From the NCBI GenBank assembly GCA_964544115.1, contig CAZJBP010000182.1, positions 1-6,832 on the forward strand: 6,832 bases of DNA, written 5' to 3'. The position numbers were made by a program, and so were the translations under genes. Each line of letters opens with the position of its first letter. The stretch's first letter is position 1. A model generated the notes under the pieces. That model worked only from the letters and a program-made list of their open reading frames with translations, had not been told where the DNA came from and searched no databases. Source of the DNA: CAZJBP01 sp964544115. Lineage in GTDB: Bacteria > Verrucomicrobiota > Kiritimatiellia > UBA8416 > JADHWI01. This document shows, piece after piece, positions 1-5,315 of the stretch.

Positions 1-120
1 AGAACTCCTGCGTCTCTCGCAAAGACGCCATGTCCGCCAAGAACGATTGACTCCACTTCGCGCTCTTTGCGCCTTGGCGAGAACTCCTGCGTCTCTCGCA
101 AAGACGCCATGTCCGCCAAG
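1..120. repeat. 79-bp-period direct repeat with imperfect stem-loop, next to the GxxExxY gene
   Basis: A 41-bp unit at 1-41 recurs without change at 80-120, so the period is 79 bp. The 38 bp between the copies (42-79) contain the motif CTTTGCGCCTTGGCGAGA, which runs into the second copy (65-82). That motif is an imperfect inverted repeat of 94-111 (14 of 18 positions pair, 11-nt loop), so the RNA or single strand could fold into a hairpin. The second copy ends only 2 bp before the stop codon of the minus-strand gene at 123-509. The window starts inside a copy, so the array may continue to the left. A related copy of the left arm lies on the other side of the same gene. The function is unknown. 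It could be a dispersed palindromic repeat or the edge of a mobile cassette, and it could also serve as a crude transcription terminator for the minus-strand genes, although there is no clear T-tract. Confidence 0.85.
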
Positions 121-122
121 CC

Positions 123-509
123 TTATTGAGTGTCGGGCAACCCGTTCACGATCCGGGTTATTCCCTCCTTGAGTAAGGCTGAGTTGAAGTTGATCAGCAA
201 ACCGAGTCGCTTGTCCGACAAACGCAGGTATGTCAGAAGCTGTTTCTTGTGAACGGGATGAACCTGTTCTACAGACTTCAGCTCAACGATGACGCAATCG
301 CCAACCAGGAGATCGATCCTAAACCCCTCGTCGAAACGGTTTCCATCGTACACGAATGTTACCGGGATCTGGCGCTGAACCGTTAACGCGCGCTTCACAA
401 GTTCGTGGAACAGGGCCGCTTCGTACACGGTCTCCAGCAATCCGGGTCCTAACCCCTTGTGAACCGCGAGCGCAGCATCCACAACCTGCCTTGCAACCTC
501 GTTCTCCAT
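123..509 (-). CDS. GxxExxY protein (PD-(D/E)XK nuclease-like fold)
   Basis: This 128-residue protein belongs to the GxxExxY family, small proteins related to the PD-(D/E)XK nuclease superfamily; the cellular role of the family is not established. The name-giving motif is visible as G23-L-L-E26-T-V-Y29 after an N-terminal helix. A nuclease-like core follows: D66 in the strand FRIDLLV, then E76-L-K78 in VELKS, then Q90 in a KKQLLTYL helix. D66, E76 and K78 match the D...ExK catalytic pattern, so the fold could be active. The length is typical, so the gene looks complete. The ATG at 507-509 has an AAAGGG element 8 nt upstream, which supports this start. The gene lies 42 bp downstream of the thioredoxin-like gene on the same strand and could be read through from it. 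It is bracketed by copies of one repeat (1-120 and 529-546), which suggests that it moved in as a cassette. GC is near 50% in the line sampled, lower than its neighbours. Confidence 0.9.
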   Translation of the reverse strand: MENEVARQVVDAALAVHKGLGPGLLETVYEAALFHELVKRALTVQRQIPVTFVYDGNRFDEGFRIDLLVGDCVIVELKSVEQVHPVHKKQLLTYLRLSDKRLGLLINFNSALLKEGITRIVNGLPDTQ

Positions 510-528
510 ACTCCATTCCCTTTGCGTC

Positions 529-546
529 CTTTGCGCCTTGGCGAGA
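529..546. repeat. Second-side copy of the GxxExxY-flanking repeat arm
   Basis: These 18 bp (CTTTGCGCCTTGGCGAGA) are identical to 65-82 and are followed by GACTCCT, close to the ACTCCT that follows the other copy. The copy sits between the stop of the thioredoxin-like gene (552) and the start of the GxxExxY gene (509), in the same orientation as the copy beyond the gene's 3' end. The GxxExxY coding sequence is therefore framed by direct copies of the same arm. The right arm of the stem-loop is missing here. The gene's probable ribosome-binding site (AAAGGG on the minus strand) lies just beside the repeat. Confidence 0.75.
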
Positions 547-551
547 GACTC

Positions 552-785
552 CTATGCCAACAGCTTCCCGATGTCGTCCGCGCTCAGCACCTTTCCTGCG
601 CTCTTCACCTGCCCGTCCACGACGAGCGCCGGGGTAACCATCACGCCGAACTTCATGATCTCCTGAATCCTCTCCACCTTCTCCACAGTGGCCTCGATGC
701 CGAGCGCCTTGACCGCCGCCTGCGCGTTGGCCGCCAGCAGCTTGCACTTCGGACACCCCGTACCTAGGATCTGTATCTTCTTCAT
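552..785 (-). CDS. Small thioredoxin-fold protein with CPKC redox motif (redox-active disulfide protein 2 type)
   Basis: The product is 77 residues long and matches the small thioredoxin-like family often called redox-active disulfide protein 2. It has an N-terminal strand (MKKIQILGTG), the dithiol motif C11-P-K-C14 at the start of the first helix, and the conserved Thr-Pro turn (T51-P52, the cis-proline site) before a VVDGQV strand. It has no signal peptide, so it should act in the cytosol, probably exchanging disulfides or handing thiol-bound substrates to a partner. The ATG at 783-785 was chosen because the longer frame upstream overlaps the permease and has no family features; AGGAG lies 10 nt upstream of this ATG. 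The gene follows the permease by 16 bp on the same strand. In many bacteria and archaea such proteins are encoded beside ArsP/YraQ permeases, so a joint role in metalloid handling is likely but inferred. Confidence 0.9.
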   Translation of the reverse strand: MKKIQILGTGCPKCKLLAANAQAAVKALGIEATVEKVERIQEIMKFGVMVTPALVVDGQVKSAGKVLSADDIGKLLA

Positions 786-801
786 GGCGCCGCCGCTCCT
801 T

Positions 802-1845
802 CTACATAATCGCGTTGAACAGGTAGCCGACCGACATGATGCCCACGGCCACCACGCCGAAGAACACGGCAAGCAACCGCGGCTTGAGAACCTTTCGGAG
901 TATGATCGCCTCCGGCAGGGAGAGTGCGATGACCGCCATCATGAACGCCAACACCGTGCCCAACGCGGCGCCCTTCCCGAGCAGCGCCTGCACGACCGGA
1001 ATGATCCCGGCTGCATTGGAATACAATGGGACCCCAATGACCACCGAAAGAGGAACGCTCCACCATACCCCTTTGCCCATAAATGACGCCATGGCATTGG
1101 CCGGCACATACCCATGAATGCCTGCGCCCACGGCAATGCCGATCACGACGTAGAGCCACACCTTCCCGACAATATCCCGCACGGCATCACGCCCCAGTTG
1201 GATGCGTGCGGCGAGGTCAAGTTGTTCGTCTTCGCCGCCTGCCGTTGATGCGGTTGCGTATACCCAGTCCTCGACATGACGCTCCATCTTCAGTCGACCG
1301 ATAATCCAGCCCGCCGCGATGGCAATGGCCAGGCCCATGCCCAGATAGATCGCTGCCACCTTCCACCCGAACATGCCGAACAGCAGCACGAGAGCGATCT
1401 CATTGACCATCGGCGCTGAGATCAGAAAGGAGAGGGTCACCCCCAGCGGAATTCCCGCCGTCACAAAGCCTATAAAGAGCGGCACAGCCGAGCAGGAGCA
1501 GAACGGAGTCACAATGCCCAGCAAGGCCGCCAGAACATTCCCCACCGATTCGCGCTTGCCGGCCAGAATGCGACGCGTGCGTTCAGGGGTGAAGAACGAC
1601 CGGATGATGCCCACCACAAAGACGACCAGGGTGAGCAACATCAGGACCTTGGGCGTCTCAAACACAAAGAACTGCAGCGCGGCGGCCATGTGTTGCCCCC
1701 GGGGCAAGCCCAACACCCCGTAGGTCAACCAGTCTGAGAACGGCTCCAGATTCCAGTACACCACACCCCAAAGCAAGAGCAGGCCGACGCCCCTGGCGGC
1801 CCGCCATGCCAGACCCCGGGTCACGTCATGACCGCCTGCGCTCAC
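802..1845 (-). CDS. Permease of the ArsP/YraQ (DUF318) family, probable organoarsenical or metalloid exporter
   Basis: This 347-residue inner-membrane protein has about eight hydrophobic segments (roughly 18-35, 66-84, 104-127, 137-158, 163-184, 228-246, 262-285 and 293-345 in two parts). It carries the family signature TPFCSCSAVP at 113-122, with C116 and C118 placed in the membrane. The matching position of the second half reads GVPLYSNAAGIIP (271-283), so the protein shows the expected internal two-fold repeat, with no Cys in the second half. ArsP members export trivalent methylated or aromatic arsenicals; other YraQ-type members have no known substrate. The assignment to arsenic rests on the repressor fragment upstream and is an inference. 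A soluble stretch at about 186-226 separates the halves. The start is a GTG (1843-1845) that overlaps the TGA of the repressor gene by 4 bp, so translation is probably coupled. An in-frame GTG seven codons further in is an alternative start. Confidence 0.88.
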   Translation of the reverse strand: MSAGGHDVTRGLAWRAARGVGLLLLWGVVYWNLEPFSDWLTYGVLGLPRGQHMAAALQFFVFETPKVLMLLTLVVFVVGIIRSFFTPERTRRILAGKRESVGNVLAALLGIVTPFCSCSAVPLFIGFVTAGIPLGVTLSFLISAPMVNEIALVLLFGMFGWKVAAIYLGMGLAIAIAAGWIIGRLKMERHVEDWVYATASTAGGEDEQLDLAARIQLGRDAVRDIVGKVWLYVVIGIAVGAGIHGYVPANAMASFMGKGVWWSVPLSVVIGVPLYSNAAGIIPVVQALLGKGAALGTVLAFMMAVIALSLPEAIILRKVLKPRLLAVFFGVVAVGIMSVGYLFNAIM

Positions 1846-1970
1846 GCCTTCTTACCCCGCTTCCCGGCCAGGCGAACATGATCATCCGCCGTGGTCTTCA
1901 TCACTTTCTCCGCGCAGCGGAGAAACTGGTTCACGCAGGGGCAGCGCAGCCGGTAGTACACCTTCATCCC
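1842..1970 (-). CDS. ArsR/SmtB-family transcriptional repressor, C-terminal fragment cut by the assembly gap
   Basis: Only the last 42 codons are present; the 5' part lies in or beyond the run of N. The fragment reads GMKVYYRLRCPCVNQFLRC and continues for 23 residues to a basic tail (AGKRGKKA). GMKVYYRL fits the end of the wing of the winged-helix domain in ArsR/SmtB repressors (usual form R-x-G-x-x-V-Y-Y-x-L), and the helix after it is the C-terminal dimerisation helix. Three Cys (CPC and a further Cys seven residues on) could form a trivalent arsenic or metal site. Such repressors leave DNA when they bind the ligand and so derepress the exporter genes. The stop codon overlaps the start of the permease (GTGA), which supports an arsR-permease-thioredoxin operon. 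With the helix-turn-helix missing, the family call is reasonable but not certain. Confidence 0.65.
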   Translation of the reverse strand, partial: GMKVYYRLRCPCVNQFLRCAEKVMKTTADDHVRLAGKRGKKA

Positions 1971-2070
1971 NNNNNNNNNNNNNNNNNNNNNNNNNNNNNN
2001 NNNNNNNNNNNNNNNNNNNNNNNNNNNNNNNNNNNNNNNNNNNNNNNNNNNNNNNNNNNNNNNNNNNNNN
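1971..2070. other. Assembly gap (100 N)
   Basis: The run is exactly 100 undetermined bases, the usual placeholder for a scaffold gap of unknown size. The true distance, and even the adjacency of the two sides, is not shown by the sequence. The left side ends inside a repressor gene and its promoter is lost. GC is distinctly higher to the right of the gap. Confidence 0.95.
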
Positions 2071-2161
2071 ATCCTGTTCCGCGACGCCGGAGCCCGTGAC
2101 TTCCCAGCACCCTTATGGCCTTGCCTCGGCCCGGCGGACAGCTATGCTACGGCTCCGCAGC

Positions 2162-2638
2162 ATGAAAGCTCTTGTCCAGCGAGTGACGGAAGGCCGGGTG
2201 ACGATCGACGGCGAGGTCGCCGGCCAGATCGGGCACGGCTTCGTAGTGCTGTTCGGCGCCCGGCACGGGGATACGGCCGACGACGCGCGCACCCTCGCCC
2301 ACCGAACGGTCAACCTGCGAGTCTTCCGCGATGACGACGACCGCATGAACCGGTCGATCGAGGATATCGGCGGGCAGATTCTCGTCATCTCCCAGTTCAC
2401 GCTCTACGCGGACACCCGCAAGGGCAACCGACCGAGCTTCATCGGCGCGGCAGAACCGGGCCTGGCCGAGGCGCTGTACGACGAGTATGTGGCCGCGCTG
2501 CGCCGATCCCTCGGCGAGGGCCGGGTGGCGACCGGCCGCTTCGGCGCCAGCATGTCCGTCCTGATATTGAACGACGGCCCGGTGACCATTGAACTCACCA
2601 CCGACGCCTCGACGCCGCCAGCCCGCCCCACCCCGTAG
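2162..2638 (+). CDS. dtd: D-aminoacyl-tRNA deacylase
   Basis: The 158-residue product is a D-aminoacyl-tRNA deacylase. It hydrolyses the ester of D-amino acids (and mischarged glycine) on tRNA in the cytosol and so keeps D-residues out of protein. The N terminus MKALVQRV is typical of the family. The first signature S77-Q-F-T-L-Y-A-D84 and the Gly-Pro motif in N137-D-G-P-V-T142 are both intact; they build the cross-subunit active site of the dimer. FGASMSV just before the second motif also fits. The E. coli enzyme is about 145 residues; the extra residues here form a Pro/Ala/Thr-rich tail after VTIEL and look non-essential. The ATG at 2162 was chosen from the family N terminus; the frame is open further upstream (ATGs at 2096 and 2144), but that stretch has no family character. 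No clear Shine-Dalgarno sequence precedes either start. The next gene is 69 bp downstream. Confidence 0.95.
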   Translation: MKALVQRVTEGRVTIDGEVAGQIGHGFVVLFGARHGDTADDARTLAHRTVNLRVFRDDDDRMNRSIEDIGGQILVISQFTLYADTRKGNRPSFIGAAEPGLAEALYDEYVAALRRSLGEGRVATGRFGASMSVLILNDGPVTIELTTDASTPPARPTP

Positions 2639-2663
2639 CAGCCCCATGGCCGGTTGCGGCAAT

Positions 2664-2698
2664 TTGACATTTTCCCGGGCGGTCGACTCTGGTATCTT
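2664..2698 (+). promoter_or_regulatory. Weak promoter candidate before the 235-residue protein gene
   Basis: A perfect TTGACA lies at 2664-2669 and a -10-like TATCTT at 2693-2698, but the 23-nt spacing is too long for an ordinary sigma-70 promoter. If TATCTT is the true -10, transcription would start only a few bases before the ATG at 2708. There is no Shine-Dalgarno sequence in front of that ATG, so a leaderless or nearly leaderless mRNA is possible. This is the only AT-richer patch in the 69-bp spacer after dtd. Confidence 0.3.
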
Positions 2699-2707
2699 TG
2701 ACCTCCG

Positions 2708-3415
2708 ATGACTGACCCGAAGACATTCGATTTCTGGTATGCGGTGAACAACACCGAGGTGGTCCTGATGCCCTCCGGCCGGCTGGAAACGTTCGGCTCC
2801 ACCGTTCTGCATTACCACCTGGTGTCGGAACTGATGGATACGGTGAACCAGGTCCGCGTTCGCGAAGGGCGCCTCAAGGCCGGGCAGCCGGCCATCGTGA
2901 CGCCGGAAGCCTACTCCCGGATCGTGCTCGAGGGGTTCGGCGAGGAGGCCTCCAACTACATCGACTGGCTGAAGGAGCACGAGAAGGAAATCCGGGTCCT
3001 GCAGTACGGATATACGCTGAGGCGCGAGTCGTTCAGCGAGCACATCATCTCGGACAACCTGAAGTCCGTGGTCGAGCGGGTCAAGGCGGAGGTCAAGGAG
3101 CGCAACGACCCCCTGAGCGCGGTCCTGGTCGGCGTCGACCTGCCCTGGGACGTCTGCCTGATCAAGCTGTTCCGCGAGGTCATCCAGCGCTCGGCGCCTC
3201 ACAATGTCCGGGAGCTCCAGAAGCGCCGCCTGTTCGACGATCAGGACGGGTTGCCGCGCGGCGTCCGCGAGCAGATCGACGCCGACTTCCTGCACGCCAG
3301 CCGGGATTCGACCTTCATCAAGGCGCTGGCGCACAAACTGCAGCAGATGGGCGTGTTCGAGGAATATCAGGACCGGTTCTTCTCGCTGGTCAAGGCCAGC
3401 AAGAGGCAGGGGTAG
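2708..3415 (+). CDS. Conserved-looking protein of unknown function, first gene of the leuCD-parA cluster
   Basis: I do not recognise a characterised family for this 235-residue protein. It is soluble, highly charged and mostly helical, with no signal peptide, membrane segment or metal-binding Cys/His cluster. Visible landmarks are the aromatic N terminus (FDFWYAVNNTEVV, 7-19), a segment ETFGSTVLHYHLVSELMD (27-44), a TPEAYSRIVLEGFGEEA block (65-81), a hydrophobic strand SAVLVGVDLPWDV (137-149) and a C-terminal EEYQDRFFSLVKA (218-230). The codon pattern and high GC match its neighbours, and the reading frame is uninterrupted, so it is very probably a real gene. It begins 69 bp after dtd and ends 11 bp before leuC, so it should share a transcript with leuC, leuD and parA. 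No Shine-Dalgarno sequence precedes the ATG. A regulatory or scaffold role is possible, but nothing in the sequence proves it. Confidence 0.85.
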   Translation: MTDPKTFDFWYAVNNTEVVLMPSGRLETFGSTVLHYHLVSELMDTVNQVRVREGRLKAGQPAIVTPEAYSRIVLEGFGEEASNYIDWLKEHEKEIRVLQYGYTLRRESFSEHIISDNLKSVVERVKAEVKERNDPLSAVLVGVDLPWDVCLIKLFREVIQRSAPHNVRELQKRRLFDDQDGLPRGVREQIDADFLHASRDSTFIKALAHKLQQMGVFEEYQDRFFSLVKASKRQG

Positions 3416-3426
3416 GCGGAATAGCC

Positions 3427-4743
3427 ATGGGGTCAACGATCACCGAGAAAATCCTGGCCCGCGCCTCGGGACGACCCCGCGTCGACCCGGGCGAGCACAT
3501 CTGGGTCAAGGTCGACATCCTGCTCACCCACGACGTGTGCGGCCCGGGAACCATCGGCGTCTTCAAGCGCGAGTTCGGCGCCGGCGCGCGCGTCTGGGAT
3601 CCGAAGCGGGTCGTCATCATCCCCGACCACTACATCTTCACGCGCGACGAGAAGGCCCACCGCAACATCGACACCCTGCGCACCTTCGCCCGCGACCAGG
3701 GCATCGCCCACTTCTACGACCCGGGAACCCCCTCCTACCGCGGCGTCTGCCACGTGGCACTGCCCGAGGAGGGGCACGTGCGCCCCGGCGAGGTCATCCT
3801 CGGCACCGACTCGCACACCTGCACCCATGGCGCGCTGGGCGCCTTCGCCACGGGCATCGGCAACACCGACGCGGGCTTTGTGATGGGCGCGGGCCAGCTC
3901 CTGCTGCGCGTGCCGGAAACGCTGCGGTTCACGATCGACGGCGAGCTGCCCCCGTACGTCACGGCCAAGGACGTGATTCTGCGTATCATCGGCGACATCG
4001 GCGTCGACGGCGCCAACTACGCGGCCATGGAGTTCGGCGGCTCGGCCATCCGCGCGCTCGGCGTCGAGGAGCGGATGACCCTCTGCAACATGGCCATCGA
4101 GGCCGGCGCGAAGAACGGCATCATCGAGCCGGACGAGAAGGCGCTGGCCTACGTGCGCGCGCGCTCCGCCCTGCCCTTCGAGCCGCTCTACAGCGATCCC
4201 GACGCGCGCGTGGCGGGCGACCGCGCCTACGCCGCCGCGGAGCTTGAGCCCTGCGTCGCCGAGCCGCACCTGCCGTCGAACGTTGCGCCCGCCCGCACCC
4301 GCGGCGACGTGCGCGTCGACCGCGTCTACATCGGCTCGTGCACCGGGGGAAAGCTGGTCGATTTCGTGATGGCGGCCCGCATCCTCAAGGGCCGCAAGGT
4401 GGCCGTGGACACGTTCCTGGTGCCGGCGACGACGAACGTGGCGGAGGATCTGATCCGCACCACCCTCGACGGCAAATCCCTGGTGGAGATCTTCGCCGAG
4501 GCCGGGTGCATCGACATTGCCCCGCCCTCGTGCGCAGCGTGCCTGGGCGGGCCGGAGGACACCTTCGGCCGCACGAAGGGCGACGAGGTGGTCGTCAGCA
4601 CGACCAACCGCAACTTCATCGGCCGGATGGGATCGAAGCGCTCGTCCATCTACCTGGCCTCGCCCCTGACGGCGGCCGCCTCGGCCGTCACCGGGCGCAT
4701 CACCGACCCGAGGGAGTTCGTGCAGGGGGCCGCAACGCGATGA
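3427..4743 (+). CDS. leuC: 3-isopropylmalate dehydratase (or homoaconitase-type) large subunit
   Basis: The 438-residue product is the large, iron-sulfur subunit of a two-subunit aconitase-superfamily hydro-lyase. The leading candidate reaction is isomerisation of 2- to 3-isopropylmalate in leucine synthesis. The three [4Fe-4S] ligands are present: C305 in GSCTGG, and C369 and C372 in PPSCAACLGG. Substrate and catalytic motifs are intact: THDVCGPGT (34-42), GTDSHTCTHGALG (126-138) and TTNRNFIGRMGS (392-403). The length fits the shorter LeuC2/HACN class rather than the ~466-residue E. coli type; this class also includes homoaconitases, so substrate identity is not settled. The ATG lies 11 bp after the stop of the 235-residue gene, with a weak GGCGGA upstream. 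Its TGA overlaps the ATG of the small-subunit gene by 4 bp. No leuA or leuB is visible in the window. Confidence 0.92.
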   Translation: MGSTITEKILARASGRPRVDPGEHIWVKVDILLTHDVCGPGTIGVFKREFGAGARVWDPKRVVIIPDHYIFTRDEKAHRNIDTLRTFARDQGIAHFYDPGTPSYRGVCHVALPEEGHVRPGEVILGTDSHTCTHGALGAFATGIGNTDAGFVMGAGQLLLRVPETLRFTIDGELPPYVTAKDVILRIIGDIGVDGANYAAMEFGGSAIRALGVEERMTLCNMAIEAGAKNGIIEPDEKALAYVRARSALPFEPLYSDPDARVAGDRAYAAAELEPCVAEPHLPSNVAPARTRGDVRVDRVYIGSCTGGKLVDFVMAARILKGRKVAVDTFLVPATTNVAEDLIRTTLDGKSLVEIFAEAGCIDIAPPSCAACLGGPEDTFGRTKGDEVVVSTTNRNFIGRMGSKRSSIYLASPLTAAASAVTGRITDPREFVQGAATR

Positions 4744-5315
4744 ACGCCAACCGACATCTCATCAGCGGCTCGGTCTACGTGCTGGGCGACAACATCGACA
4801 CCGACCTGATCATTCCGGCCATGTACCTGAACCTGGTGCCGACGATTGCGGACGAGTACCGCCAGCTCGGAGCCCGCGCGCTGTCCGGGCTGCCGGACAC
4901 GTTTCCGCCCTTCGTGGACGCGGCGACCGGCCGGTCGCCGCACGTGCTGATCGTGGCCGGCCGCAACTTCGGCTGCGGCTCCTCCCGCGAGCATGCCCCC
5001 ATCGCCCTGGCCGCGGCCGGGGCCCGGGCGGTCGTGGCGGAGTCCTACGCTCGCATCTTCTTCCGCAACGCCGTCGCCGTCGGCGACCTGTACCCGCTGG
5101 AGTCGCGGGAGCGGCTGTGCGACGTCTTCCGCACCGGCGACGCAGCGGTGCTGGACGTGGACGCGGGGACGCTGACGCAGACCGCCTCCGGGCGCGTGTT
5201 CGCCCTTAATCCGCTCGGCGCCGTGGCGCCGGTGGTCGAGGCCGGGGGCCTGTTCGCCTATGCCCGCAAGACGGGCATGGTGAAGGGCGCGGCGCCCGCC
5301 GGGAGCGGCACATGA
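4740..5315 (+). CDS. leuD: 3-isopropylmalate dehydratase (or homoaconitase-type) small subunit
   Basis: The 191-residue product is the swivelling small subunit that completes the active site of the dehydratase with the large subunit encoded just upstream. The signature GDNIDTDLIIPA (16-27) and the substrate-phosphate-like loop GRNFGCGSSREHAP (74-87) are both complete. Between them lies the specificity loop, which here reads Y29-L30-N31-L32. As I recall it, methanogen homoaconitase has Arg in the third position and isopropylmalate isomerase has a hydrophobic residue; Asn fits neither cleanly. The ATG overlaps the leuC stop (ATGA), and AGGGGG lies 10 nt upstream, inside leuC. The TGA in turn overlaps the ATG of parA. 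The protein is slightly longer than the ~165-residue members of its class, mainly in the stretch after the specificity loop (about 33-67) and a short Ala/Gly tail. Confidence 0.92.
   Translation: MNANRHLISGSVYVLGDNIDTDLIIPAMYLNLVPTIADEYRQLGARALSGLPDTFPPFVDAATGRSPHVLIVAGRNFGCGSSREHAPIALAAAGARAVVAESYARIFFRNAVAVGDLYPLESRERLCDVFRTGDAAVLDVDAGTLTQTASGRVFALNPLGAVAPVVEAGGLFAYARKTGMVKGAAPAGSGT

Noticed and set aside
1..120. A CRISPR array
   Set aside because: Only two copies of a 41-bp unit with a 38-bp interval are present, the interval shares a motif with the repeat found elsewhere, and there are no cas genes.
552..872. A longer 106-residue form of the thioredoxin-like protein
   Set aside because: The extra N-terminal 29 residues overlap the permease end and lack family features, while the ATG at 785 has AGGAG in front of it.
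1806..2099. A plus-strand frame running through the N run
   Set aside because: The frame stays open only because N codons are not stops; the left part is antisense to the permease and repressor genes.
2071..2161. A gene end or leader between the gap and dtd
   Set aside because: The 91 bp are open in more than one frame and too short to judge; a TGA at 2097-2099 could end an upstream gene, but nothing identifies it.
2639..2707. An intrinsic terminator after dtd
   Set aside because: No stable stem followed by a T-tract was found in the 69-bp spacer.
2147..3436. A 429-codon open frame on the minus strand across dtd and the 235-residue gene
   Set aside because: It runs antisense to two genes on the plus strand, one of them (dtd) unmistakable, and its protein is a low-complexity Leu/Asp/Val/Arg product typical of the complement of GC-rich coding DNA.
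3204..4247. A 347-codon plus-strand frame overlapping the end of the 235-residue gene and most of leuC
   Set aside because: Its product is extremely rich in Arg, Pro, His and Gly, as expected from an out-of-frame read of leuC, whose own frame has all catalytic motifs.
3433..4269. A 278-codon minus-strand frame inside leuC
   Set aside because: It is a mirror of the third-position GC bias of leuC; no motif and no plausible start signal.
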